The notes beneath the pieces are model-generated. The model had not been told where the DNA came from. It did no database searches and worked only from the letters and a program-made list of their open reading frames with translations. The translations under genes were made by a program, and so were the position numbers. A stretch of DNA of 64,000 nt from Actibacterium pelagium (GTDB lineage: Bacteria; Pseudomonadota; Alphaproteobacteria; Rhodobacterales; Rhodobacteraceae), in contig NZ_NSBU01000004.1 of the NCBI RefSeq assembly GCF_002285415.1, positions 434,001 to 498,000 of the forward strand. The letters are read 5' to 3'. Every line of letters starts with the position of its first letter. Position 1 is the stretch's first letter. Shown one piece after another: positions 1 to 8,907 of the stretch.

Positions 1-107
1 TTGATCTCTACCAGAACCTCTCCGGCCTTCGGGCCTTCAAGATTGACCTCCATGATCTCAAGCGGCTTGCCAGCTTCAAGGGCAACGGCGGCACGGGTGC
101 GCATCAT
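1..107 (-). CDS. frmA: S-(hydroxymethyl)glutathione dehydrogenase (class III alcohol dehydrogenase), N-terminal part only
   Basis: The minus strand from 107 to the window edge encodes about 35 residues that open with MMRTRAAVALEAGKPLEIME and continue through a Glu-Gly-Pro-Lys-Ala-Gly segment. This is the characteristic start of glutathione-dependent formaldehyde dehydrogenases, zinc enzymes that oxidise S-hydroxymethylglutathione with NAD. The rest of the gene, including the zinc ligands and Rossmann fold, lies outside the window. An AAGGA ribosome site lies just upstream. Two ATG codons stand in tandem (107 and 104); most family members begin at MRTRAA, so 104 may be the true start. The family call rests only on this N-terminus. 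Confidence 0.72.
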   Translation of the reverse strand, partial: MMRTRAAVALEAGKPLEIMEVNLEGPKAGEVLVEI

Positions 108-270
108 GGTGGTATCCTTTCAAATCAATGGGCGGTCCAGAACTGGACGACGGGCAATGGCCCGGGGAACGCAATTGGTCTGATAAAAGGATAGAGGGGA
201 TCGACTCGTCAAGAATAGAGCGCGATCTGTAACGGACAAATCACGCAAAGAAGGTCTATCGGTCGAAGCC

Positions 271-939
271 CTACTTGCCCATGGCAAAGGCAGCCTCGTC
301 CCCCCACAGGGCTTTTGTGCGGGCATCGCGCCCGCAGGCATCGCGGTATTTCTTGTAGGCAACGGATTTTTTACGCGGTCCGAAACGCGTGAGGATGACC
401 TTATCCTGCTTGTAATAATCCTGATGATACGCCTCGGCCGGAAAGAATGCGCCTAAAGGCAGGATCGGAGTGACGATCCGGCGTTGCAGCACGCCCGAAG
501 CTTCGCGTTTTGCCCGTTTCGCAAGGGTCTCTTCCGCCTTTGACGACACGAAGATCGCTGTGCGATAGGTTGGCCCCCGATCGCAGAATTGTCCGCCCTT
601 ATCGGTTGGATCCACGGATCGGAAGAACAGGCTCAAAAGCGTCTTACGGGACACGACATCAGGATCAAAGGTGATCTCGACCGCCTCGTAATGGCCGGTG
701 CCGCCCGACACCACATCGCGGTAGCTGGGGTTTGCAGACTTGCCGCCAGTAAAGCCCGAAACGGCCTCGATCACGCCATCGACGGATTCAAAATCGGATT
801 CGACACACCAGAAACACCCCCCGGCAACCACCAGTTTCTCGGCTGGGGCAGCTTGGGCAATGTCGCAGCGCGCGATGGCGCCCACGGCAATGGCAAACAC
901 CAGTGTCCAGGTTTTCAACATGTCTCGGGTCAGGATCAT
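271..939 (-). CDS. msrA: Peptide-methionine (S)-S-oxide reductase MsrA, exported form
   Basis: The 222-residue protein carries the MsrA active-site motif GCFWC at residues 41-45, with C42 as the predicted catalytic cysteine, followed by family blocks such as the Gly-Gly/HYEAVE segment and the AEAYHQDYY block near residue 170. MsrA reduces methionine-S-sulfoxide in oxidised proteins. Residues 1-31 are a basic start, a hydrophobic stretch and an Ala-Gln-Ala-Ala cleavage-like site, so this form is predicted to be exported to the periplasm. The start at 939 is supported by GGAGG five bases upstream. It is transcribed toward the formaldehyde dehydrogenase gene. Confidence 0.93.
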   Translation of the reverse strand: MILTRDMLKTWTLVFAIAVGAIARCDIAQAAPAEKLVVAGGCFWCVESDFESVDGVIEAVSGFTGGKSANPSYRDVVSGGTGHYEAVEITFDPDVVSRKTLLSLFFRSVDPTDKGGQFCDRGPTYRTAIFVSSKAEETLAKRAKREASGVLQRRIVTPILPLGAFFPAEAYHQDYYKQDKVILTRFGPRKKSVAYKKYRDACGRDARTKALWGDEAAFAMGK

Positions 940-1036
940 CTTAGCCTCCGTCGTGAATGGCTTAAACTAGACCACCCGCCTGCTCGCGCTGAACTGACAA
1001 GCCCGTGAGGTCACGGCAACGGGATCGGCTGAAACA

Positions 1037-1067
1037 AAACCGCCCGCGAGGGTGTCGCGGGCGGTTT
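1037..1067 (-). terminator. Rho-independent terminator of argG
   Basis: A perfect 13-bp inverted repeat (AAACCGCCCGCGA at 1037-1049, its complement at 1055-1067) with a 5-nt loop is followed on the minus strand by a T-rich run (TTTTGTTTC). It starts 23 bases after the argG stop codon and is oriented to end argG transcription. Confidence 0.9.
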
Positions 1068-1089
1068 CGAATTCTGTTGTCTTGGGGCC

Positions 1090-2313
1090 TTAGCGCTGAC
1101 GCTTGTCGCGCATTGCCAGAAGGCGCAGGCGCAGGGCGTTCAGCTTGATGAAGCCCGCAGCGTCTTTCTGGTCATAGGCGCCGGCGTCGTCTTCAAACGT
1201 CACGTGCTCTTCCGAGTACAGCGAGTAGTCAGACCAGCGGCCCACGGTGCGTGCCAGACCTTTGTAGAGTTTCAGGCGCACGGTACCGGTGACATATTCC
1301 TGAGACTTGTCGATGGCGGCCTGCAGCATGTCGCGTTCCGGCGAGAACCAGAAACCGTTGTAGATCAGCTCTGCATATTGCGGCATCAGCTGGTCTTTCA
1401 GGTGCATCGCGCCACGGTCCATGGTGATGGACTCGATGCCACGGTGTGCTTCCAGCAGGATGGTGCCGCCCGGGGTTTCATAGATGCCGCGCGATTTCAT
1501 ACCGACGAAGCGGCCTTCAACCAGATCCAGACGGCCGATGCCGTGCTTGCGGCCGTATTCGTTCAGCTGGGTCAGCATTTCAGCGGCGTTCACGGCCTGA
1601 CCGTTGATCGAAACCGCGTCGCCCTTTTCAAAGCCGATCTCGATATATTCGGGTTCGTTCGGGGCGTCTTCGGGGTGAACGGTGCGCTGATAGACATAGT
1701 CGGGCGCGTCAACCGCCGGGTCTTCCAGAACCTTACCCTCGGACGAGGTGTGCAGCAGGTTTGCGTCGACCGAGAATGGCGCCTCGCCGCGCTTGTCCTT
1801 GGCAATCGGAATCTGGTTTTTCTCAGCGAAGTCGATCAGCTTGGTACGGCTGGTCAGGTCCCATTCACGCCACGGGGCGATGACCTTGATGTCGGGGTTC
1901 AGCGCATAGGCGGCCAGCTCGAAACGCACCTGGTCGTTGCCTTTGCCGGTTGCACCATGTGCCACAGCGTCGGCGCCGGTTGCCTCGGCAATCTCGATCA
2001 GGCGCTTCGAGATCAGCGGACGTGCGATCGAGGTGCCCAGAAGGTACAGGCCTTCGTATTGCGCGTTGGCGCGGAACATCGGGTTGACGTAGTCGCGCAC
2101 GAATTCTTCGCGCAGGTCTTCGATATAGATGTTCTCTGGCTTGATCCCCAGCATCAGCGCCTTTTCACGCGCTGGTTCCAGTTCTTCGCCCTGACCAAGG
2201 TCAGCGGTAAAGGTCACGACCTCGCAGCCGTATTCGGTCTGCAGCCATTTCAGGATGATCGAGGTGTCCAGACCGCCGGAATAGGCCAGGACTACTTTCT
2301 TCGGAGCAGACAT
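1090..2313 (-). CDS. argG: Argininosuccinate synthase
   Basis: This 407-residue protein is full length for the type I ArgG family. It starts [18 protein letters not shown], in which AYSGGLDTS is the PP-loop that binds ATP. A second conserved block, [15 protein letters not shown], lies near residue 115. The enzyme joins citrulline and aspartate to argininosuccinate in the cytoplasm, the penultimate step of arginine synthesis. The frame also contains an upstream TTG (2319), but the ATG at 2313 fits family N-termini better. It is a single-gene unit with its own terminator; no other arg genes are adjacent. Confidence 0.97.
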   Translation of the reverse strand: MSAPKKVVLAYSGGLDTSIILKWLQTEYGCEVVTFTADLGQGEELEPAREKALMLGIKPENIYIEDLREEFVRDYVNPMFRANAQYEGLYLLGTSIARPLISKRLIEIAEATGADAVAHGATGKGNDQVRFELAAYALNPDIKVIAPWREWDLTSRTKLIDFAEKNQIPIAKDKRGEAPFSVDANLLHTSSEGKVLEDPAVDAPDYVYQRTVHPEDAPNEPEYIEIGFEKGDAVSINGQAVNAAEMLTQLNEYGRKHGIGRLDLVEGRFVGMKSRGIYETPGGTILLEAHRGIESITMDRGAMHLKDQLMPQYAELIYNGFWFSPERDMLQAAIDKSQEYVTGTVRLKLYKGLARTVGRWSDYSLYSEEHVTFEDDAGAYDQKDAAGFIKLNALRLRLLAMRDKRQR

Positions 2314-2389
2314 GCGCAAACGCCTTTGTTTCGTTGGAGTATCGGGCGGCGTTTATTGGTTTTTGTCCAAGGGGGCAAGGGCCGGACAG

Positions 2390-2418
2390 AAAAACGGGGC
2401 CGCCAAAGGCCGCCCCGT
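2390..2418 (-). terminator. Probable terminator of the secreted Gly/Asn-rich protein gene
   Basis: A GC-rich inverted repeat (ACGGGGC-c-GCC, AAA loop, GGC-c-GCCCCGT, one internal mismatch) lies 26 bases after the stop codon of the gene ending at 2444. It is followed on the minus strand by five Ts, the usual architecture of an intrinsic terminator. It separates that gene from argG. Confidence 0.8.
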
Positions 2419-2443
2419 CGAATTTTTTGACCAAATGGACGAT

Positions 2444-3661
2444 TTATTGAACCAGAATGACCTCTTCGCCTTCGGATCCTTCGGCTTCCGCTTCAGTAAC
2501 CTCAGCAGTTTCGGCTTCGGCTGCTGCCGCTGCGGCGGCAGCCTCGGCCTCTGCAATTGCTGCGGCGATCGCGGCCTGCTCTTCCTCAGTGGTAAAGCGT
2601 GTGCGAAGGCCATCAAGCAGCGCTGCTTCGTCTTCGACCGTTGCCTTGTTCCATGCGCTGACGATACCGCCTTCGGACGCAACCACACCTTCAGCGGCAG
2701 CGACCTGTTCTTCGGTTGGTGCAACCGCGGTGATGTCAGTACGGGTATCGGTGCTGCCGCCAAGTGCTGCGATGGCTGCGTCAAGCTCTGCATCACGCTC
2801 CGCACCAGTACCAGCCACACTGGTCTTATAGTCGGTCAGGTCTGCGTATCCTGCGGCGGAAAGTGCAGCTGCCAGCGCGGCTTCATTGTCGACTGTAACA
2901 GTTCCATCAAGAGCTACTACATTCTCTAGGGGGTTTCCTTCGGCGTCCAGAAGACTCTCAATTTCTGCGACCGGTAGGTCACCCAACGCTGCATAGTACT
3001 CTTGAATCGTTGCATAGACCGGAATTGCGGGCACATCGCCTGCAAGTTCCGCACTCAGCAGGTCAAATTGTGCCTGCAGAGCAAGCAGTTCTGCGGGTGT
3101 CCCTTCCAGACCTAATTCTGCCCAAGCATAATCCGCCGCGACCAAAGCAGCCATCGCGCCAACCGGGCCGTTGGTGTTGCCGTTACGAATATGGGCCAGA
3201 ACCGCGTTGATATTGGCCATCAGCGCGCCATTCATGCTGCCCAGCTGGTTCGGGCGCAGGCCAGTTGCTGCACGCGCCGCTTTTTTGGAGGACGCCGGGT
3301 TGGTCTTCGCCGCGTTTGTGTTAGCCGCTGCGGTTGTAGCTTTGGGTCCTGCCTTTGCTTTCGGCTCGTTCTTCTTGCCTACCGAGAAGATTCCAAACAG
3401 CTTGCCGTTGCCGCCGCCTTTGTTGGTGTTCGACGAATTGCCGCCCTTGTTGCCATTTCCGTTAGAGCTGCTTTTTTCGCTCCCTTTACCGCCGGAATTG
3501 CCATTTCCATTGCCGCCGCCATTACCACCACCGTTGCCGCCACCGTTACCGCCTTTGGCGTAGGCTGCGTCGGTTGTGATCATGATCGTGGTCGTCGCTG
3601 CCGCCCCAAGGGCAAGCGTGCTGATTGCAAGTGCCGATACCGTTTTTCCAAAAGTATTCAT
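2444..3661 (-). CDS. Secreted low-complexity protein of unknown function
   Basis: I do not recognise this 405-residue protein. It begins with a clear Sec signal peptide (MNTFGKTVSALAISTLALGA, then an AYA-like site near residue 36). A Gly/Asn repeat of GGNGGGNGG type follows at about residues 38-60, then a Ser/Asn/Lys-rich linker. An Ala-rich predicted helical body occupies roughly residues 130-370. The C-terminus is almost pure Ala/Glu and strongly acidic. The start at 3661 has GGAG six bases upstream; an upstream in-frame TTG would extend it by four residues and is less likely. No catalytic motif is visible. Export is well supported; a surface or matrix role is only a guess. Confidence 0.75.
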   Translation of the reverse strand: MNTFGKTVSALAISTLALGAAATTTIMITTDAAYAKGGNGGGNGGGNGGGNGNGNSGGKGSEKSSSNGNGNKGGNSSNTNKGGGNGKLFGIFSVGKKNEPKAKAGPKATTAAANTNAAKTNPASSKKAARAATGLRPNQLGSMNGALMANINAVLAHIRNGNTNGPVGAMAALVAADYAWAELGLEGTPAELLALQAQFDLLSAELAGDVPAIPVYATIQEYYAALGDLPVAEIESLLDAEGNPLENVVALDGTVTVDNEAALAAALSAAGYADLTDYKTSVAGTGAERDAELDAAIAALGGSTDTRTDITAVAPTEEQVAAAEGVVASEGGIVSAWNKATVEDEAALLDGLRTRFTTEEEQAAIAAAIAEAEAAAAAAAAEAETAEVTEAEAEGSEGEEVILVQ

Positions 3662-3865
3662 CGTGAACTCCAAAAGCCTTCAAGCGGCTAAATAGCCACT
3701 TCTTCTCGGTCTTGATAGCAGGTCTTGGCGGCCCAAATTCGACCAAACTCTGCCAAACTGAAGCGCATCGGCACAATTCGCCCAGTTTTCGCCCCAATTC
3801 AGCGGCAAATCGCCGAGAATTCGCGGTCTATCTACCGGTTTGAGCGGATCTCTGATGCTTTGGAG

Positions 3866-4192
3866 TCAGGCGTCTGTACGTTTGGATAGTTCGGCCAAAA
3901 AAGCTCGCCGCGAATCTCTGTAACGATCGATTACCAAGGTAAGTTCGACGGTTTTGCCCTGATCGACTTTGCTTTCCCCGTCACGGCAGTAGTCGGCCAA
4001 GGACTGGAACCCAAGGTTCAGGGCTGACCCTTTAAGAAAATGAAGGACGTCCCGAACCTGCGCGGCATCGGAAATTGCAGAGATACCAGCAACAGTCTCA
4101 TCAACCTCTTCAAGGAACAGCGCGACCACTTCTTCAAACGCCTCTTCCCCGACTTCTTCCCGCAATTCATCTACGCGATTCCAGTCGATCAT
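3866..4192 (-). CDS. Hpt (histidine phosphotransfer) domain protein
   Basis: The 108-residue protein is a stand-alone Hpt four-helix domain. The phosphorylatable histidine is H51 in the motif LHFLKGSALNLGF, preceded by the acidic helix that usually contains VALFLEEV. Such proteins relay phosphate between a hybrid histidine kinase and a response regulator in the cytoplasm. A receiver-PP2C protein is encoded about 1.3 kb away on the opposite strand (5534-6814), with an RNA methyltransferase gene between them. A relay between the two is inferred from proximity only. The AGGAG site lies 13 bases upstream, slightly far from the ATG. Confidence 0.88.
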   Translation of the reverse strand: MIDWNRVDELREEVGEEAFEEVVALFLEEVDETVAGISAISDAAQVRDVLHFLKGSALNLGFQSLADYCRDGESKVDQGKTVELTLVIDRYRDSRRAFLAELSKRTDA

Positions 4193-4317
4193 TTGGGCGA
4201 GCTTTCTCCTGTTAATTTCAAATAGGTACTGTCGCGGGTCTTAAGAAAAGGTTTTCATAACTGAAAATCTCGTAAAAACCGCTCGCCGACTGAGCGAATA
4301 GCGCGTAATCAGTCGGA

Positions 4318-5439
4318 ATGACTGACGCCAACCGCCTTGAGATCTTCCTGATTGCCACCCCCGGCCTTGAAACCGTGCTTTGCAACGAAGCAAAGGGATT
4401 GGGGTTCGCGGACGCGAAAGTGGTGCCCGGTGGCGTTCAATTTCAGGGAACCTGGCCTGACGTTTGGCGCGCTAATCTTTGGCTGCGGGGCGCCACGCGT
4501 GTTCTTGTGCGCATCGGTTCCTTTCGGGCGTTCCATCTTGCGCAGCTGGATAAACGCGCGCGCAAGTTCCCATGGGCCGATCACCTGCGGCCCGATGTTC
4601 CTCTTAGGGTAGAGGTCACAACGCGTAAGTCCAAGATTTATCACGCCGGGGCTGCACGTCAGAGGATTGAACGAGCTCTGACCGAAAGCTTTGGCGCAAA
4701 CCTGTCCGAAGATGCTCCGATCTGCGTCAAGGTTCGGATCGACGATAATTTGTGCACCATCAGCCTCGATAGCTCTGGCGAGAGCCTGCACAAGCGTGGA
4801 CACAAGGGTGGCGTTGGCAAGGCGCCAATGCGCGAAACCCTCGCTTCGTTGTTCCTGCGCGATTGCGGGTACTCCGGCGAGGAACCGGTGCTGGACCCGA
4901 TGTGTGGGTCGGGTACTTTCGTGATCGAGGCTGCGGAAATTGCCGCAGGCCTGCCCGCCGGGCGTCATCGCCACTTTGCGTTCGAGCAATTCGGCTCCTT
5001 TGACGCTGAGACCTGGCAGGCGATGAAGGAAGACGTCGCCCCCTGTCAGCCGAAATCGGTTTTTTACGGTTTTGACCGTAACGCCGGGGCGATCGAAATG
5101 TCGCAAGCCAACGCAGAACGGGCCGGTGTTTCAGAGTTTGCCAAGTTCCAACAGCAAGCCGTCGCCGATTTGACCCCGCCCGAAGGCCCGCCGGGCCTTG
5201 TGATCGTGAACCCGCCTTATGGCGCGCGGATTGGCAACAAGAAGCTATTGTTCGCGCTATACGGCAGTCTTGGGAAGACCCTGAAAGAGCATTTTGGGGG
5301 TTGGCGCGTGGGCATCGTGACCACCGAGCCAGCGTTGGCCCGTGCAACTGGCCTTCCGTTCTTGCCCCCCGGGCCTCCGATCCCGCACGGTGGTTTGAAG
5401 GTAAAATTGTTTCAGACCAAGGCGCTACCAAAGCCCTGA
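4318..5439 (+). CDS. THUMP-type class I SAM-dependent RNA methyltransferase (RlmL/RlmK N-terminal family)
   Basis: The 373-residue protein has an N-terminal ferredoxin-like/THUMP half (residues 1 to about 160) and a C-terminal Rossmann methyltransferase. Motif I is DPMCGSGTFVIEA near residue 195 and the N6/N2-methylation signature NPPYG lies near residue 300. This arrangement is typical of proteins related to 23S rRNA m2G2445 methyltransferase RlmL. The exact target base cannot be read from sequence. It is divergent from the Hpt gene, so the interval 4193-4317 must hold both promoters. Confidence 0.88.
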   Translation: MTDANRLEIFLIATPGLETVLCNEAKGLGFADAKVVPGGVQFQGTWPDVWRANLWLRGATRVLVRIGSFRAFHLAQLDKRARKFPWADHLRPDVPLRVEVTTRKSKIYHAGAARQRIERALTESFGANLSEDAPICVKVRIDDNLCTISLDSSGESLHKRGHKGGVGKAPMRETLASLFLRDCGYSGEEPVLDPMCGSGTFVIEAAEIAAGLPAGRHRHFAFEQFGSFDAETWQAMKEDVAPCQPKSVFYGFDRNAGAIEMSQANAERAGVSEFAKFQQQAVADLTPPEGPPGLVIVNPPYGARIGNKKLLFALYGSLGKTLKEHFGGWRVGIVTTEPALARATGLPFLPPGPPIPHGGLKVKLFQTKALPKP

Positions 5440-5533
5440 TTGAGACAAATCCAAGCAAAGCGACCCTAAATCTTTACTGTTGGTTAACTCAATCGGCCTA
5501 GCAATTCGGAATTGGGATTATTGCAGGTGATTT

Positions 5534-6814
5534 TTGGGACAAGTCATATTGGAGTCCGTCCGGGAAGGTTTTGAACCTTCCCATGTTGCGTCCGGCCAAG
5601 GCACCGTTTTGCTGGTGGATGACAGCCGCATGCAGCGCCGCATCCTGCATGCCCTGCTGGCCAAATGGGGATACAATGTGATCGAGGCCGCCTCGGGCCA
5701 CGAAGCATTGGATATCTGTCGCAACACCCCGGTCGATATCGTGATCAGCGACTGGGTCATGCCCGAGATGGACGGCGTCGAATTCTGCCGCCTGTTCCGG
5801 GCTTTGGATCGTGACAGCTATGGCTATTTCATGCTTTTGACCTCGAAGTCGGAAGTCAACGAAATGGTCAATGGGCTAGAGGTCGGCGCGGACGAATTTC
5901 TAACCAAACCCGTAAATTCAAGTGAATTGCGGGCGCGCCTGCAGGCCGGCGAACGTGTTCTACGGATGGAGAAAGAGCTTCAGTCCAAGAACGCGATCCT
6001 TGCCGAAACCCTGTCGGAACTGCAAACGCTTTACGATGCGATCGACCGGGATCTGGCCCAAGCCCGCAAGATCCAAGAGGCGCTGGTCCCCCAGACAGAA
6101 CTTAACTTTGGTCCAACGCGGGTATCGATGCTGCTAGAGCCCTGCGGACATGTCGGTGGCGATCTGATCGGGGCGTTCTCGCCCGGCACCAACCGGGTTG
6201 GATTCTACGGTCTGGATGTGTCCGGCCACGGGGTGACCTCGGCCATGATGACCGCGCGGCTTGCGGGCTATCTCAGTGGAAATTATCCGGAAAACAATTT
6301 GGCGCTCGCGCGCAGCCCTGAAGAACTATATTCGCTGTTGCCGCCGGAAGAGGTGGCGCATCGGTTGAACGAACGCCTGATGCATGACGTGGGTGTCGAA
6401 GAATATTTCACGCTTGCCTATGGCACCATCGACCTGATGCGGGGTGATGTGCACCTTGTGCAAGCAGGCCACCCTCACCCCCTGTTGATCCGTGCGGATG
6501 GCTCGATGAGTTTTGTTGGCGACGGCGGGCCACCGATTGGTTTGCTGTCAGGGTTGGAATTCGAAGCCATCGATCTGCAAATGCAGCGCGGAGAACGGCT
6601 TTTGTTCTATTCAGATGGCTTTGTCGAAGCGGTGGATCGTCAGGGTCACATGCTGGGCGAAGAGGGATTAATGAACCTCGTGCGCCAACACCTGTGCAAA
6701 GATGGCCACGCCTTTCTTTCATCTTTGGTCGAGGAGCTTCGACGCTTTGTACCCGCAAGCAAGTTCGAGGACGATGTTTCGGCGTTGATGATGGAATACA
6801 ACGGCCCCGAATAG
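5534..6814 (+). CDS. Response regulator with C-terminal PP2C-type (RsbU/SpoIIE) phosphatase domain
   Basis: The 426-residue protein has three parts: a receiver domain (about residues 23-140) with the acidic pair D29/D30 and predicted phospho-acceptor D73 in VISDWVMPEMDG; a coiled linker (about 145-185); and a PP2C-like serine phosphatase domain with metal-binding motifs GGDLIGAF, LDVSGHGVTSAMMT and YSDGFVEA. RsbU-type enzymes usually dephosphorylate an anti-sigma-factor antagonist and so feed a general-stress or partner-switch pathway. No anti-sigma factor or antagonist gene is visible nearby. The start is a TTG after an AGGTGA site; a second in-frame TTG lies five codons downstream. Confidence 0.9.
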   Translation: MGQVILESVREGFEPSHVASGQGTVLLVDDSRMQRRILHALLAKWGYNVIEAASGHEALDICRNTPVDIVISDWVMPEMDGVEFCRLFRALDRDSYGYFMLLTSKSEVNEMVNGLEVGADEFLTKPVNSSELRARLQAGERVLRMEKELQSKNAILAETLSELQTLYDAIDRDLAQARKIQEALVPQTELNFGPTRVSMLLEPCGHVGGDLIGAFSPGTNRVGFYGLDVSGHGVTSAMMTARLAGYLSGNYPENNLALARSPEELYSLLPPEEVAHRLNERLMHDVGVEEYFTLAYGTIDLMRGDVHLVQAGHPHPLLIRADGSMSFVGDGGPPIGLLSGLEFEAIDLQMQRGERLLFYSDGFVEAVDRQGHMLGEEGLMNLVRQHLCKDGHAFLSSLVEELRRFVPASKFEDDVSALMMEYNGPE

Positions 6815-6815
6815 C

Positions 6816-7253
6816 TTAGCCGTTCAGCCAGCTGGCCGCGAAATGTCGGTCGCCTGCGTTCCCCAGTTCTTCAACCGCATCCTCGCTGGGCATCCAAAGC
6901 GCGGTGTGAAAAGGCTCTGTCGGGTCGGCAAGTTTACGGACAGGCTGTGCAAGATAGATATGGCACAGTTTCTCGGCCCAGATTTCATATTCCGGCATGA
7001 AGGTGAACCGACGGAAAGCGCCAAGGCGGCGACGCGGGGCAATGCGCCAGCCGGTTTCCTCTAGCACTTCGCGGTGCAGCGCCTGTAGGGGCGACTCTCC
7101 GGGGTCAATGCCGCCGCCGGGCAACTGAACCTCTGTGTAGGGGTGCATCTGGTGGGTTACCAGCATCGACCCTTCGCGGGGCAGAACAGCATAGACCCCC
7201 GGTCGCAAGATGTATTTCTGACCGGATTTCACCGGTTCCCCAAATCGTCGCAT
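6816..7253 (-). CDS. Nudix hydrolase
   Basis: The 145-residue protein contains a complete Nudix box (GGGIDPGESPLQALHREVLEETGW region, residues about 46-69; consensus GX5EX7REUXEEXGU satisfied). The Glu residues of REVLEETG coordinate the catalytic metal. The substrate, some nucleoside diphosphate linked to X, cannot be inferred. The ATG at 7253 follows an AAGGGG-type site. It converges with the phosphatase gene on the plus strand, with only one base between stop codons and no obvious terminator. Confidence 0.9.
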   Translation of the reverse strand: MRRFGEPVKSGQKYILRPGVYAVLPREGSMLVTHQMHPYTEVQLPGGGIDPGESPLQALHREVLEETGWRIAPRRRLGAFRRFTFMPEYEIWAEKLCHIYLAQPVRKLADPTEPFHTALWMPSEDAVEELGNAGDRHFAASWLNG

Positions 7254-7331
7254 ACCTATGCCCCTTGGTTCTGCTGGTTGCTGCGCCTATATAGCCGCGG
7301 TATGCCAACGCGAGACGCGTAAGGAAACCCC

Positions 7332-8327
7332 ATGAATATCGGATCTCAAATCGCCTGGGACGACACCGTCCTGCCCTTTCAGCTTGACCGGAGCGACATT
7401 CGCGGTCGGGTCGCGCGCCTTGACGGCGTGTTGGACCAAGTGCTGGCACAGCATGACTATCCCCCGGTGATCGAGGCGCTGGTGGCCGAAGCCGCCATGC
7501 TGACCGCATTGATTGGGCAGACGATTGACCTGCGTTGGAAGCTGTCGCTGCAAATCCGCGGCCGTGGTCCTGCGCGCTTGATCGCAACAGATTATTTCGG
7601 CCCGAAGGCAACCGGGCAGCAGGCGCAGATCCGCGCCTATGCCAGCTATGACGGCGAGCGACTGGATGAAAGCGCAGATCCCTTTAGTCAGATTGGTGAT
7701 GGCTTCTTTGCGATCCTGATCGATCAGGGCAAAGGCACGCAACCCTATCAGGGGATCACCCCAATCGCGGGCGGCTCACTGTCTGCCTGTGCCGAATCCT
7801 ATTTCGCGCAATCCGAGCAGCTGCCTACACGGTTCTCGCTGTCTTTCGGGCGATCCACCCTTCCGGGCCAGCCCGAATCCTGGCGCGCCGGTGGCGTTAT
7901 GCTGCAGTCCATGCCAAAGGCGTCCCCTTTCGCGGCCAGCGAAGAGGGGTCTGGTGAAGGCGGGTTGCTAGAGCCGACCGACATTCTGGATGGCGATGAT
8001 GAGGATAACTGGAACCGCGCCAACATCCTGTTGGATTCGGTTGAAGATATGGAGCTGATCGGCCCCACCGTCCAACCCACCGAACTGCTGGTGCGCCTGT
8101 TCCATGAAGAGGCCCCCCGCGTCTTTGACCCGCAGATCGTAAAATTTGGCTGCACCTGTTCCGAAGATAAGGTTCGCCAGACCCTGTCGATCTATTCGGC
8201 CAAGGACATCGAGAAGATGACGACCGAGGATGACCGCGTTACCGCCGATTGCCAATTCTGCGGAGCGCATTACGATCTGGACCCGAAGACAGTGGGTTTC
8301 GAGGCCAAATCGGATGGTGAAGAGTGA
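7332..8327 (+). CDS. hslO: Redox-regulated chaperone Hsp33
   Basis: The 331-residue protein has the Hsp33 N-terminal fold (DRSDIRGRVARLD start, GGSLSACAESYFAQSEQLPT block) and the C-terminal redox switch with four zinc-binding cysteines in CXC (GCTC) and CXXC (CQFC) arrangement. Oxidation of these cysteines releases zinc and activates the cytoplasmic holdase. The start follows AAGGAA. The gene overlaps the next Nudix gene by about 11-14 bases, which suggests a four-gene operon hslO-nudix-cca-lysE (7332-10638) on the plus strand. Confidence 0.95.
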   Translation: MNIGSQIAWDDTVLPFQLDRSDIRGRVARLDGVLDQVLAQHDYPPVIEALVAEAAMLTALIGQTIDLRWKLSLQIRGRGPARLIATDYFGPKATGQQAQIRAYASYDGERLDESADPFSQIGDGFFAILIDQGKGTQPYQGITPIAGGSLSACAESYFAQSEQLPTRFSLSFGRSTLPGQPESWRAGGVMLQSMPKASPFAASEEGSGEGGLLEPTDILDGDDEDNWNRANILLDSVEDMELIGPTVQPTELLVRLFHEEAPRVFDPQIVKFGCTCSEDKVRQTLSIYSAKDIEKMTTEDDRVTADCQFCGAHYDLDPKTVGFEAKSDGEE

Positions 8328-8907
8328 CATAAGGGATCAGTTGAACCGGGCGCTGTCTGTAACGGGTGGCGTCTCGTCTGACTTTGATCTGAACCCGGAT
8401 GTGGTTCTGCCCGAGGGGCGCAAACTGCGTCCGGCGGCGGTTCTTGTTGGCGTGACGATGGATGGCAGCGTGTTGCTGACCAAACGGTCATCGCGGCTGA
8501 AACACCACCCCGGCCAAATTGCCTTTCCCGGGGGCAAACAAGACGAAGGTGATGCTAATCTGGCCGCGACTGCCTTGCGCGAAGCGCAGGAAGAGGTCGG
8601 ATTGCCCACTGAAATCGTGGATATTATCGGCACTTTGCCGACCCACGAGACGGTGACCAGCTTTACCGTGACCCCGATTGTTGGTTTGATCCGGGAAAGG
8701 TTTGACCCCCTGCCCGAGGCTGGCGAGGTGGAAGAAGTCTTTACCGTCCCCCTGACCCATGTGACCAACCCCGCTCGGTTTCAGGTTGAATACCGTCGTT
8801 GGCAGGGTCGCCGGCGGCGCTATTACACCGTCCCCTATGGCCCCTATTACATCTGGGGTGCCACCGCACGCATCCTGCGTGGGCTGGCCGAAAGGATGCA
8901 GGCGTGA
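8314..8907 (+). CDS. Nudix hydrolase of the CoA diphosphatase (NudL) type
   Basis: From 8314 the protein has about 198 residues. It carries the UPF0035-like block LLTKRSSRLKHHPGQIAFPGG followed directly by a Nudix box (GGKQDEGDANLAATALREAQEEVGL). The two together are typical of coenzyme A pyrophosphatases. The frame extends upstream into hslO, but ATG 8314 (or GTG 8317) with GAGG about nine bases upstream matches family N-termini. The 3' end overlaps the start of cca by four bases (GTGA), a sign of translational coupling. Confidence 0.88.
   Translation: MVKSDIRDQLNRALSVTGGVSSDFDLNPDVVLPEGRKLRPAAVLVGVTMDGSVLLTKRSSRLKHHPGQIAFPGGKQDEGDANLAATALREAQEEVGLPTEIVDIIGTLPTHETVTSFTVTPIVGLIRERFDPLPEAGEVEEVFTVPLTHVTNPARFQVEYRRWQGRRRRYYTVPYGPYYIWGATARILRGLAERMQA

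Noticed and set aside
1204-2430. 408-codon plus-strand open frame opposite argG
   Set aside because: It is antisense to a full-length, motif-complete argG and shows the composition of a mirrored GC-rich coding frame.
3480-3560. Short tandem repeat or CRISPR-like array
   Set aside because: It is the coding repeat for Gly/Asn residues of the secreted protein. No CRISPR array or insertion sequence was seen in the window.
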